A DNA stretch of 64,000 bases from Sesamum alatum. Lineage: Eukaryota > Streptophyta > Magnoliopsida > Lamiales > Pedaliaceae. This document shows positions 10,366 through 20,823 of the stretch, one piece after another. The stretch covers positions 34,661,966-34,725,965 of the forward strand of contig JACGWO010000001.1 in NCBI GenBank assembly GCA_034509735.1. The letters run 5' to 3'. Each line of letters begins with the position of its first letter. Position 1 is the stretch's first letter. The notes beneath the pieces were generated by a model that saw only the letters and a program-made list of their open reading frames with translations, searched no databases and had not been told where the DNA came from. The position numbers were made by a program, and so were the translations under genes.

Positions 10366-11415
10366 TGAAACCCTAGTATTTATTTTTATTTTTTATTTAC
10401 TTTTCAGTTTTAATTTTGAATTAATTCTGAAAATTCGTTTTTGGGTTCAATCTTGCCTAAATTCCTAAAGACATTATTTTAGGAGTAAAATAAATTGGAT
10501 TTGGAATCCCGGGGTTATTTTACTTAAAATAATGAGGAAAGGTTTTCCTAAAACGAGAAAAAAAAATATTATTATCAATATTTGTGTTTTATTTTTTCAC
10601 ACGTTGCGCACATGATCATTTATTTCTGTTTTGGATTATTATGATTGGAAATCATGAATTATTGGTATATTGTAATTATGTGATTGGATCATGTGATTAT
10701 GTGTGTTGGATGGAAATGGATGATCACGAGCCCTAGACCGGATGTATGGTTTAATTTTCTGTTGGGCCTGTGTGCCTCTTTAACTGCTTTCTCCTTCTCT
10801 CTTTCTAGTGCCTTGGAATAATAAGGCTTTCTACCTCCCTCCTTATGTACTCCCCCTGGGTTTTCGCTGGGGTTTCTATTTTTTAATATGTAATGAGAGT
10901 AGACTAGGAGTGAGGTTTCTTTTTGTAATTGGTGGAGAAGAAGGAAGGACCACATGGAGAGCCCAGACGGGAGGTCCCTTGGAGTTTTCCATGAAGTGAA
11001 GAAAGAGAAAAGAGACCAAGGCCCATCAGCATGATGATTGGGTTACTATTATTGTAATAGTATAGGACCAACCCTAGATTGACCATAGATCCACTGCGGG
11101 CTCAGTGGATCGCATAGGATTCGGGCTCGTGATCATCCAACAGGGCCGTGCTAGGCTTTAATTTTGCATGTGGTTATTATGATGGATGAATGGCTTTTAT
11201 TTATCATATAACTGCTATGGCTGGATTTTATTTATGCATTATGGTTGAATGTATGGATATATTATGAGATCTCGGTCATTCACTACTCTCACATTGGTTG
11301 GACCAATGTTGAAATATTAGACCCTAGATAAAATGGACATGAACTCTAGGAGTTTGTCCATGCCTTCCAATCCATGGCACAGTGAGGAAGCTATTTTAGG
11401 TCAATAGCGTGGTCT

Positions 11416-11505
11416 CACGAGTCGTGGCACGTTATTGTACTTAAAAGAAGCTGCACTGTGTCATGAACGAAAAATGGGCTGCTGTTACCTGTCTCACGAG
11501 TCGTG
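11416..11505 (+). promoter_or_regulatory. Paired palindromes CACGAGTCGTG in copia A leader
   Basis: Two exact copies of GTCTCACGAGTCGTGG, with palindromic cores at 11416-11426 and 11495-11505, 79 nt apart and about 375 nt upstream of the gag ATG. They are conserved in all leaders of this superfamily in the window. Confidence 0.7.
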
Positions 11506-11854
11506 GGGGTACCAGTGGGTCTGTGGCTCGGTCGATTGGGTCGGGTCTAACGCCCAATTAGCATGATTCGCTTGGAGTCCTCGGGATCATGCGAAAGGGT
11601 GAGGCAATAATCTTGGGAATCTCGTGGAACGAGAATGGTATGGAATACCTCCCACAGGATCTTTTCCATGCGAATCGTAAAAGCGGGGTATGGGAAAAAT
11701 CGCTGTGGATCCCAAGCCCACTAGGAAAGGATTTCCCGAAAATCACGTTTGAGAGTACCGTGTTTTCGTATAAATAGTGGGAGGATTAAATGACTAAAGA
11801 CCAAGCATTTAATTATTTCATCAAACCACCGTCTTTATTTTCTGCTGATCGCGC

Positions 11855-11879
11855 GTTGTTTTCTAAATGTAGATTTAAA
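11855..11879 (+). other. Splice-acceptor-like site before gag
   Basis: A T-rich stretch ends in AATGTAG (AG at 11871-11872), 7 bases before the gag ATG. In E, F and J the AG is only 2 bases from the ATG. Pairs with the donor-like site in the LTR. Splicing is inferred only. Confidence 0.4.
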
Positions 11880-14800
11880 ATGTCTAAGAACCCACTATCA
11901 ACAATTCTTGAGACAAACAAATTCAATGGAACAAATTACAACAACTGGTTGCGCAATCTCAGGATAGTCCTAGATTACGAGAACCAAGGCTACGTCATGG
12001 ACGAGCCTCTCCCTAGGACCTTACCGGAAGGATCCACGCCAGAAGAACGTGAGACGTTCGAGACTTGGCATAAGGATAACCGGAAGGTCCGTAGCGTCAT
12101 ACTTGCTTCGATAACCAATGAGATTCAGAAGCAATATGAAAGGCTAGACGATGTCCCTTCCATTATGGCTCGCCTCAAGGATTGCTATGCAGTCCCGGAC
12201 CGGCATACTAGGTATGTCGCGACCAAGGCGTTCTTTGGAACTAAAATGACAGAAGGATCCTCTGTACAAGAACATGGGGTTAAAATGCTTACCCTAGTGG
12301 AAAAGCTCGAGGACCTAAAGGCAGGTCTCGATAACGAAACGTACATAGATGTGATCCTTCAGTCACTCCCACCCTCCTTCGACCAATTTATCGTCAACTA
12401 TAACATGAATACACTTGAGAAGGGCATTCATGAGTTGATCAATATGTTGGTGCAATACGAGGCAACGACTAAGAAGTCCACGCCTTCGGTATTGTTTGGA
12501 GGTGCTTCAACTTCCAAGACGAAAGGCAAGGGTGCCGGACGTTGGAAAAAGAAGAAGGGGAAGGGAAAAGCCGTCATAGCAGCTACGAACACTCAGAGTG
12601 TTCCCATTGCCAAAGAGGGGAAAAGCAAAGGAAAGGGAAAGGTTGTCTCCAAGCAACAGTCAAAGGCATATGACATATGTATCAACTGCCGTGAGAAAGG
12701 GCATTGGAAGAGAGAGTGCCCCAAACTCTTCTCAAACCAAGGTATATTTGTGATTGAGGTTAACATGGTCACTAATTCTGCCTCTTGGGTATTGGATACC
12801 GGCTGTGGAGCTCACATTTGCAATGATTTGCAGGTGCTGAAAAGAAGCAGAAAACTAAGTAGCGGGGACATGATCCTGAAGCTCGGAAATGGCAAGGCCA
12901 TCTCGGCAGAAGCAGTAGGATCCGCCACTTTAGTAATTAGTGATACCATTAGCATAGAATTAGAACAGGTTTATTTTGTACCTAGTATGATTAAGAACAT
13001 CATTTCCATTCCATTGTTGGACAATAGTGGTTATGAGTTCAGAATCAATAAAAATTGCTTTTATTTGATGAGGTGTGGTATTGCTCATCTACTTGGTACA
13101 TTGCATAACGGGCTCTATATCTTGCAACAAACAAATTTCGTTCTTAATGCTCAACACAAACGGAAATTAGATAATAACGGGAACGCACGTCTGTGGCACG
13201 CTAGGCTAGGTCACATATCCCAAGATAGGATGAAAAGGTTGGTAGACTCAAAGAACCTAGAGGTTGGGGACTTGAGTGATCTACCAACTTGTGAGTCTTG
13301 TCTAAGAGGGAAAATGACCAAGAAGCCCTTTGTAGGACAAAGCAGGCTTGCCACAGGTCTGTTGGACTTGGTCCATATAGACATATGTGGACCACTAAGA
13401 ACGCAGGCCCGAGGTGGGTTCTCCTACTTCATAACCTTCACTGATGACCATTCACGGTACGGTTATGTTTACCTGATGAGGTACAAGTCTGAAGCTCTTG
13501 AGAGGTTTAAAGAATTCAGGCTTGAAGTGGAGAACCAGACCAACTGCAAAATTAAAGTCCTACGGTCAGACCGAGGCGGTGAATACCTTAGTGCCGAATT
13601 CCTAGATTATCTAAAAGAAAATGGTATAATATCGGAATTGACACCTCCCGGAACACCACAGTTAAATGGCGTCTCTGAAAGGAGGAACCGAACCCTGTTG
13701 GACATGGTTCGGTCCATGATGAGTTTTACCAAATTGTCCTTATCGTTTTGGGGTTATGCATTAGAAACGGCAGCCAAGTTGTTGAATTTGGCGCCTACCA
13801 GTGCATTGACCCAAACGCCATATGAGATATGGCACGGCAAGCCTGCGTCCTACAACTACTTGAAAGTGTGGGGTAGCCCCGCATACGTCAAGAGGTTAGT
13901 GGGAGATAAGCTAGAATCCAGGTCTAGCCTATGCAGGTTCGTTGGATACCCTAGAGAAACTGCGGGTTATTACTTTTATGACCCTTTGGAACAAAAGGTA
14001 TTTGTTTCAAGGAATGCAGTATTCTTGGAGCAAGACTTCCCGGAGGATATCCAACCTGATGAGCTGATCCTTGAGGAATCAAGTGATGGAACTCAGCCAT
14101 CAGAAATAGCCGCGGAAACCTCACCAAGAGGATTTAGGATTAACGCACGGAGGGCTGACCAACCTAGAGAAGTCCAATATGCTAGGCATGAAGGACAACC
14201 TCAAGAAAGGCCAGTCTCGGCCCCTGAACCGCCGGCTCCGATACAGTCAGCGCCCACAGTCACCACTGACGTTCCCGTCCTCCGTAGGTCCACTAGAGAA
14301 TCCAGACCTCCTGTGAGATATGGGTTTCTAGGTGCGACCGATCTTCTGGATAACGATCCTAAGACATACAGGGAAGCGATGTCTGACATCGACTCCGGGA
14401 AATGGCTTGAGGCCATGAAGACCGAAATGGACTCCATGAGCGAGAACCAAGTTTGGAGACTTGTAGATCCACCGAAAGGTGTTAAGCCAGTGGGCTGTAA
14501 GTGGGTCTACAAGCGCAAACTCGGCGTTGATGGAGAAGTCACAACCTTTAAGGCTAGGCTTGTAGCTAAGGGATACACTCAACGACCCGGGGTCGATTTT
14601 GAGGATACCTACTCGCCAGTAGCCATGGCTAAGTCCATTCGGATCCTGCTTGCCATAGCAGCATGGTATGACTATGAAATATGGCAGATGGACGTGAAAA
14701 CGGCCTTCCTCAACGGTTTCGTTGAAGAAGAGATCTATATGGATCAGCCGGAGGGTTTCACGGTCACTGGAGAAGAACAGAAGGTCTGTCGTCTCCAGAA

Positions 14801-15560
14801 GTCCATCTATGGCCTCAAACAAGCATCCCGAAGTTGGAACATTCGATTTGATGAAGTAATACGGGGATATGACTTCATCAAAAACGAATCCGACCCTTGT
14901 GTATACAAGAAGGTCAGTGGGAGCTCTATAGTGTTCCTAGTGCTTTACGTGGATGACATTCTGCTCATTGGTAATGACGTCAGAATGTTAGGAAACACAA
15001 AAGCATGGTTGTCAACCAAGTTTTCCATGAAGGACTTGGGTGAAGCCTCCTACATCCTAGGCATCCAGATTGTCAGGGACAGATCTAAAAGGATGTTAGG
15101 GCTCACCCAAAACTCGTATATGGAGAAAGTCCTAAAGAGATATCGAATGGACAACTCCAAACGAGGATTCCTTCCAATGAGGCATGGGATCAAGTTATCC
15201 AAGAAGCAGTCCCCGCAGACTGATGAGGAACTTGAAAAGATGAAAGTCATCCCCTATGCTTCTGCCGTAGGTAGCATCCAATATGCGGTCCATTGCACCA
15301 GGCCTGACATTGCATACGCTTTGAGCGTGACAAGCAGATATCAGTCCTGTGCAGGAGAGGCACATTGGAATGCCGTTAAGGGCATCCTTAAGTACCTTAG
15401 GAGGACTAAGGAAATGTTCTTGGTCTATGGCAATGGAGAACTAATTCTGGAAGGCTTTAGCGACGCTAGCTTCCAGTCTGATGACGATGATGCCAAGTCT
15501 CAATCGGGGTATGTATTCAAACTCAACGGAGGAGTAGTGGCTTGGAAAAGTTCCAAGTAA
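11880..15560 (+). CDS. Copia gag-pol polyprotein of copia A (ends at a premature stop in RNase H)
   Basis: Polyprotein for capsid, protease, integrase, reverse transcriptase and RNase H, acting in virus-like particles. I place the start at 11880 (MSKNPL), where all relatives start. An in-frame ATG at 11790 adds 30 residues without counterpart. In numbering from 11880: gag (LTR-copia gag family) about 1-250; zinc knuckle CINCREKGHWKREC 267-280; protease LDTGCGAH with D306; integrase zinc finger H440, H445, C471, C474; integrase catalytic D501, D564, E600 (DD35E); RT with YVDD at 1023-1026; RNase H from about 1170. The frame ends at a TAA (15558-15560) where the RNase H domain is incomplete; relatives suggest a CAA-to-TAA change. 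All visible catalytic residues up to there are intact. Expression is unlikely to give full RNase H. Confidence 0.92.
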   Translation: MSKNPLSTILETNKFNGTNYNNWLRNLRIVLDYENQGYVMDEPLPRTLPEGSTPEERETFETWHKDNRKVRSVILASITNEIQKQYERLDDVPSIMARLKDCYAVPDRHTRYVATKAFFGTKMTEGSSVQEHGVKMLTLVEKLEDLKAGLDNETYIDVILQSLPPSFDQFIVNYNMNTLEKGIHELINMLVQYEATTKKSTPSVLFGGASTSKTKGKGAGRWKKKKGKGKAVIAATNTQSVPIAKEGKSKGKGKVVSKQQSKAYDICINCREKGHWKRECPKLFSNQGIFVIEVNMVTNSASWVLDTGCGAHICNDLQVLKRSRKLSSGDMILKLGNGKAISAEAVGSATLVISDTISIELEQVYFVPSMIKNIISIPLLDNSGYEFRINKNCFYLMRCGIAHLLGTLHNGLYILQQTNFVLNAQHKRKLDNNGNARLWHARLGHISQDRMKRLVDSKNLEVGDLSDLPTCESCLRGKMTKKPFVGQSRLATGLLDLVHIDICGPLRTQARGGFSYFITFTDDHSRYGYVYLMRYKSEALERFKEFRLEVENQTNCKIKVLRSDRGGEYLSAEFLDYLKENGIISELTPPGTPQLNGVSERRNRTLLDMVRSMMSFTKLSLSFWGYALETAAKLLNLAPTSALTQTPYEIWHGKPASYNYLKVWGSPAYVKRLVGDKLESRSSLCRFVGYPRETAGYYFYDPLEQKVFVSRNAVFLEQDFPEDIQPDELILEESSDGTQPSEIAAETSPRGFRINARRADQPREVQYARHEGQPQERPVSAPEPPAPIQSAPTVTTDVPVLRRSTRESRPPVRYGFLGATDLLDNDPKTYREAMSDIDSGKWLEAMKTEMDSMSENQVWRLVDPPKGVKPVGCKWVYKRKLGVDGEVTTFKARLVAKGYTQRPGVDFEDTYSPVAMAKSIRILLAIAAWYDYEIWQMDVKTAFLNGFVEEEIYMDQPEGFTVTGEEQKVCRLQKSIYGLKQASRSWNIRFDEVIRGYDFIKNESDPCVYKKVSGSSIVFLVLYVDDILLIGNDVRMLGNTKAWLSTKFSMKDLGEASYILGIQIVRDRSKRMLGLTQNSYMEKVLKRYRMDNSKRGFLPMRHGIKLSKKQSPQTDEELEKMKVIPYASAVGSIQYAVHCTRPDIAYALSVTSRYQSCAGEAHWNAVKGILKYLRRTKEMFLVYGNGELILEGFSDASFQSDDDDAKSQSGYVFKLNGGVVAWKSSK

Positions 15561-15925
15561 GCAACCACTGCTGACTCCACCACTGAGGCTGAATACATAG
15601 CAGCTTCAGAAGCTGCTAAGGAAGCGGTTTGGATGAGAAACTACATCCAAGAGTTGGGTGTGGTGCCTAGCATCGCCGAGCCGTGTTCTGTGATAACAAC
15701 GGTGCAATAGCGCAAGCAAAGGAACCGAGATCTCATCACCGTTCCAAACACATTCTTAGACGCTACCATCTTCTTAGAGAAATGGTAGGAAGAGGTGACG
15801 TTCGGATGGACCGAGTCAACTCAGCAGACAACACAGCAGACCCGCTGACAAAGCCTATGTCGCAGAGTGCTCATACGCAACATCTTGAGAAGATGGGGAT
15901 TAGGCATATGGGTGATTGGCTTTAA
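15561..15925 (+). pseudogene. Rest of RNase H of copia A after the premature stop, with frameshift
   Basis: Directly after the stop, the same frame reads ATTADSTTEAEYIAASEAAK, the conserved copia RNase H 'TEAEY' region. Near 15680 a small deletion shifts the frame. The 15683-15925 frame continues with FCDNNGAIAQAKEP, HHRSKHI and DPLTKPM, the usual end of copia pol. So the domain is present in DNA but broken by one nonsense codon and one frameshift. Confidence 0.9.
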
Positions 15926-15928
15926 AGG

Positions 15929-15941
15929 TCAAGTGGGAGAT
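15929..15941 (+). other. Polypurine tract of copia A
   Basis: AAGTGGGAGA sits immediately before the 3' LTR start (TGTTAG at 15942). The same motif is seen inverted at 36706-36719 in element H. It would prime plus-strand DNA synthesis. Confidence 0.85.
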
Positions 15942-17934
15942 TGTTAGAATAGGTGACCATGTAAGCCAACTTTGGCGGGTATATGTAACCTATGTCTAGA
16001 CAATTATAGGTGTTTGATAAATCATTAATGAATAAAGAAGTGAATTTCATTTGGCATCACTTTGTTTGTGTTCACTTATATTTGTTTTCCATATCTGTTC
16101 ACTACGCAAACAAAGCCCACGGACTGAGAATTAATTTCGGGGATTGGGACTACGCTTGGAGGTAGGTTCATGGAATCAGTCTTCCCGAATCAGTCCGGAA
16201 ATCTCCAAGTCAAGGAATCCCGAAAATGGGTACCGGGATTCCATTTGAGACTTGCACTAAGCACCTGCTGTCGTGTTTCATCGACGGGTGACGAGGGTCG
16301 TCTAAGCAGTGTTAGTGGGTTAGCATGCTAGGACGCAGCTGACTGAGGTGACTCGCGGGAACCGTCTTACGGAGGACCTTGAGTATGGTCAGCAAGGTAT
16401 GACGTGTATTCCCGGTTCCAACGGTACAGGTCAAGTCCTTTGACTTGAGGAATTGCTGAGTTTACCCGTACATCAGGGCTGTATCTTAGATATGGTGAGA
16501 GATTGCCAGAATTCTCTTGGTAGTCATAAGCCATGTCTAGTGCAGTTCTGGTGTGCAAAGTGACAGTAGTTTCCAAGAAAGGATCTGTCTCCTGTCAATA
16601 GGTTTTTGGCAGTTGAGTCTCATGTATACTCTAGGTCTTGTCCCTAAAATTGTGGCCACAGTGACTGAACAGAAGGGAAGGATTCCCTTGCGGCGTTTAG
16701 TGAGGACAGACCGACACTTAGGTCCAAAAATGGGTACCTGCATTTTCCGTGCCCTAGACTCTAAGTGATGAGACCGAAGACAGAAGGACAAGTGTACTGT
16801 TAGAGCCTAAATGTTCATCCCTGAATATTTCACCTAGTCTCTAGTGCCATGGACCGTTGCTAGATGGCCACCCATGGTAACGGAAGGATTCTAGGAATCC
16901 GACCAAGTCTAGCTGAAAGGTGAACCTAAAGAGTCACACACTATCCACACACATTTAGATATTTAATTAGGAATTAAATATTGGAGTGAAGGAATGATTA
17001 AATTGGATTTAATCGGGTCCTTTATTTTTCTTGGAGAAAGAATTCCTTCTATTAGATATAAGGAATTAAATTGATAAATTAGATTTATCAAAGGGATTTA
17101 TTTAATGGGCTTAAATAATATTTATATTTATTTTTTAGCCTCTTGGAAATATTTAAATAGGTTTTAAATATTCTATTAAATTAAATTAAATCAACGGTTG
17201 AGATCAATGGGAGAGATGGATGGCTAGGATTGTTTTGACTAGGTCAAAACACTACTTTGACTAGGACTTTGACTAGGTCAAAATCCTAGTCAAAATAGAG
17301 TTCTTGAAAGAGGAGTTTAAAGAGGATTAGACTCCTCTTCTATATAAACCCCTAGCATCCTACAAGTTGAAGGATGATGAAAATTCCAACACACACAACA
17401 CACACACACAACTCGGCTCTCTCTCCCTCTATCTCGTCCGCCCTCTCTCTCTCTCACACTCCAAGAAATTATTTTTCTTTGTTCTCTTGTTCTTGGAACA
17501 TTAGAACTTGATGAATCAATACCGTTAATTCATAACGTGTTGTTGATTCATCCACTCCAAAATATAAACTTGTTCGTTGCTAGCACGACGTGCAAGATAC
17601 GTGGGTGGATCGTGTGTCACGATTTGGAGGGTCTCAAGAACGAGATCTTGGTGCAAAACGGGGAACAACGCGTGTAGCCGTTGAAGACGAAAAACGACAA
17701 CGGGTAGGTCTCGTTTTAGATTTTCGTCCTCTTTTATTTTCTACCCTATGGCCTCCATGATTCTTTTATGTTTTATTATTCATGAGATACACCGAACACA
17801 CCGGGAAATTTCAAAGGCACACCCTTTGAAACGTGTTCTTTAATTTAAAGCATGTTTAAATTCCGCATTTATTTTTTAATTATACCGCGCTTCCGCATTC
17901 GCGCTTTTCCCGGGACGATCCACAATTCCTGTCA
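15942..17934 (+). repeat. 3' LTR of copia A (type C), intact
   Basis: 1993 bp from TGTTAGAATAGG to CCTGTCA. U3 holds the conserved block (about 16831-16883) and the TTGAC cluster (17235-17293), followed by a TATA box at 17341-17348. Downstream are a CT-rich microsatellite (17400-17460), the donor-like CGG|GTAGGT at 17703/17704 and the hairpin 17809-17817/17823-17831 (9 bp, loop CACAC). Confidence 0.93.
17809..17831 (+). promoter_or_regulatory. Conserved LTR hairpin (copia A version)
   Basis: TTTCAAAGG/CCTTTGAAA with a CACAC loop, just after ACCGAACACACCGGG and about 100 bp before the LTR end. Other LTRs have the same stem with different bases: ATCAAGGG/CCCTTGAT in type B, CCCAAGGG/CCCTTGGG in type A, TTCAAAGG/CCTTTGAA in D. 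Confidence 0.75.
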
Positions 17935-19245
17935 CATAGTTGCCTAGTCCCAGATGGGAACCGACACCCAATTCCATGCCCTAGACTAAGGCCGGGAGAT
18001 GGTCGACGGAAGGACTGTACCTGTATGGAATTTGGAGCCTTAATGTTCACACCAACATTCACCTAGTCTCTAGTGCCATGGACCGTTGCTAGACGGTCAC
18101 CCATGGTAACGGGCATTTCTGATTAATGGTTAATCAGAAATAGTTAATTAAATTAGATTTAATTAATCAATTGTGTTGGACATAAGCTCAAGTCTAGCTG
18201 AGGGTGAACCTAAAGAGTCACACACAAATCACTATGGAAGTAGTGGAATTAATTTGGAATTAATTATGGAAGAAGTGAATCAATTTAATTGGATTAAATT
18301 AATTCAAGGAGAATATAAATGATTGGATCATTTATTGGAAAAATCCATTAGATGGATGGCCCAAGAATTAACCAATTGGATTAATTAATTTTGGGCTTAA
18401 TACCTTTAAATTAATTGGATTAATTTATTGGATTTCGTTTAATAATTGATTGAATCAATTAATTAGTGTTTGAGCTTATGTATATTTAATTGGATTAAAT
18501 AAACTTTTGGATTTCAATAAGGTTCAAAATTAATTGAATTAATTTAAAACCCATGGATCACTTGATTTAATTTGATTAAATCAAGACCGGTCAAAACCGG
18601 ACCATGACTTGAAATCAAAGCTCAAAGGTTTGATGCAAGTTTAAGAGGAGTTGAAAGTCCTCCATGTAAGCAATGATGTGGCTTGCCATGATGGCTAGGT
18701 GGTCCACATATTGTGCTAACATGGTTGGAGGTTGAGTACAAGTTGTGCATTAGTGTGTGTAGGTGGTTTTGGAAACTACCTACAACTACACAACACATGT
18801 ATACACTTTTCAACTCCCTAACTTGCACTCTCTCACACAAGCCACGAAATTTCTAGCTTTTTTCTCCTTCTTTTGAGTTCTCTTTGAATTGGATTCAAGA
18901 TGAGAACATGAGAAATTAGATGTAGATTTGCTTCCATTGCTGTGGTGTGGACAAATTAGAGGGGTTCTAATTTGAATCCTAAGGTGAACGGAAAAGGAAC
19001 AAAGAGAGAATCAAAGCTTGTTGTCATTGTACATGTGAAACGAAAAAGGTATGTTTCTATTTAAATTATTGTACCTTTTTGTTTCCTCCTCTAGCCACAT
19101 GTTCAAGCATATTTTTCTGTATGTTTATGATGCTTTCGAATACACCGAACGCCCGGGAATTCAAAGGGAAAACTCCTTTGAAATTGTTTTAAATTTCTTT
19201 TATTTTACGCTTCCGCCGCGTTCCCGGGCCGTACCAATTCTTTCA
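17935..19245 (+). mobile_element. Solo LTR D, right part
   Basis: Continues LTR D after copia A: 'ttgcctagtcccagatgggaacc' joins to 8245 exactly as in intact LTRs such as 63815-63845. It holds the conserved U3 block (about 18060-18115), a donor-like AAAG|GTATGT near 19049 and the hairpin 19160-19167/19175-19182. It ends ATTCTTTCA at 19245, followed by TSD CAGGT. Confidence 0.85.
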
Positions 19246-20823
19246 CAGGTGCTGCGCATAGGCGCGCGCGCGCTGTGCATGTGCATGCTGCTACCGGCGG
19301 AGGCTAGAGCGGCGTAGGGCAAGTGCATGCAGGACGCGCTGGTTGGGTGCCTACGCGTGCTCGCGCGAACGGCCCTGTGCTCGCGGCCAGCCGGCAAGCA
19401 CAACGGCAGGGCCGTTTTGTGCCCTTTTTTGATGTTTTCTGGAAAATTTGATTTTCTGGGCTTTCTACACATTGTTCTGAAAATGTATTAATTTTGCACA
19501 TTTGATTTTGGAATTATTGGATTTTTCCTTAGATCAAATTTGCTGAATTAATTTGGGATTAATACATGCATTGGATGCATAATGTCCATTGAATTGGAAT
19601 TTGGATTTTGCATATTGTTATATATTTGTGCCTTGTGATTTTGGACATCACTTCGATATTTTGAATATCCATGGTTTAAGCATGATTATTTGGAATAATT
19701 GTGTTATGTGCGTTGATGGGATCAACATGGGATGATCACAAGAGCCCTAGACCTTGTGTATGGATGTATGTATGTCTTTTATGTTTCTGTTGGGTGGGGC
19801 CTGCGTGCCTCTTGTTTTGGGATTATCATCTCCCATATTTCAGCCTCATGATGTTAAGGCTTGTTATTAATTTCCCATGTATTACTTTCATTTGTAATGA
19901 GACCAGGTAGATTTGGTGAGTGTTTTTTTTAAAATTTTAACAAGCCCATGGAGTTGGAGACCCAAGGTGGAACATCAAGGCGTGAAACAAGAAGAGTCAC
20001 AAGGCCCATTGGAATGAGAATGGGTATATTATTATGTAATAATATAGGATCACCCTAGACAGACCATAGACTCACTACGGGCTCAGTGGGTCGCATAGGT
20101 TGGGCTTGTGATCATCCTAACAGGGGTATGCTATGTTTTCTGCATGCGGTGTATTTATTTAATCGATTTAAATATTGGATATTTATGCATGCTAAAACAC
20201 CTTAATGTGATGAGGTCTCGGTCATTTATTAAGCTCTCATTTGGTTGGACCAAATAAAATATTAGGCCCAGAATGGACTTGGATCAAAATGGTATTTTGA
20301 TATGTCCGAGCCTTCCATCCACAACAATGTGGTGAGGAAGCTACCACTACCCAAGTGTGGTCTCATGAGTCGTGGCACACTTGGAGTAGGGGAAAGCTGC
20401 ACCATTGTTGTGAACAAAGAGACTGCGCTCGCTATTTCCTTGTCTTACGAGTCATAGGGGGCGACAGTTTGAGGCATGATTTGGTTGGTGGGTCGGGCCG
20501 AACACTGAGGAACATGGTTCGCTTGGAATCCTTAGAACCATGCGAATAGGTGAGGCAAAATATCTTGAAAATCTCATGGGATGAGAATGATATTGAATAT
20601 CTCCCACGAGGTCATCTTCATGTGAATCGTAAAAGCGGGGCATGGAGATTATGCTTTTGGATCCCATGCCCACTAGGAAATGGTTTCCCGAATCTCCGCT
20701 TGAGAGTGGTGGACTTTCGTATAAATAGTGGGAGGGTTAAAGACTAAAAGACCATGTCTTCAACTTGAATAATAATATTACCATCATCTGTTAATTTCTG
20801 CTTTACATTTTATAAATGTAGAT
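19246..20823 (+). other. Leader of element E, copy 1 (continued)
   Basis: After the TSD, the GC-rich module resumes (19251-19420), followed by AT-rich leader. It carries degraded palindromes near 20365-20375 and 20443-20453, about 80 nt apart, and an acceptor-like TGTAG (20817-20821) before gag. About 90% alike by eye to 20931-22547, of which it is the tandem partner. Confidence 0.75.

Larger units (their letters stand above)
9693..11879 (+). other. Leader (5' untranslated region) of copia A
   Basis: About 2.2 kb between the broken 5' LTR and gag. It starts inside the leader because the PBS was deleted. It holds the GC-rich module (9850-10365), stretches shared with the K and H leaders (such as 'cactgcgggctcagtggatcgcatagg' near 11091) and the palindrome pair (11416-11505). 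It has many ATGs and no credible gene. Confidence 0.75.
8246..17934 (+). mobile_element. Copia A: nearly complete Ty1/copia retrotransposon
   Basis: The element begins TGTTAGAATAGG at 8246 and ends CCTGTCA at 17934, with a perfect TSD CATAG (8241-8245 and 17935-17939). Internal order is leader, gag-pol, polypurine tract, 3' LTR. By eye the LTRs differ at only about a dozen sites over the first 1.4 kb, so it looks like the youngest insertion here. The 5' LTR carries two deletions, the second removing its 3' end, the PBS and the leader start. Since both LTRs copy one template, these losses came after insertion. The element is now non-functional for its own reverse transcription. Confidence 0.93.

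Noticed and set aside
9629..10468. Long overlapping frames (99-225 codons) on both strands
   Set aside because: They cross the GC-rich hairpin module, where stop codons are rare by composition. They overlap in several frames, give Ala/Arg-rich low-complexity products and have no relatives at the same place in other leaders.
11790..11879. Upstream ATG as start of the copia A polyprotein
   Set aside because: The 30 extra residues are leader sequence with no counterpart in E, F or J, all of which start at MSKNP. The acceptor-like AG at 11872 also lies after it.
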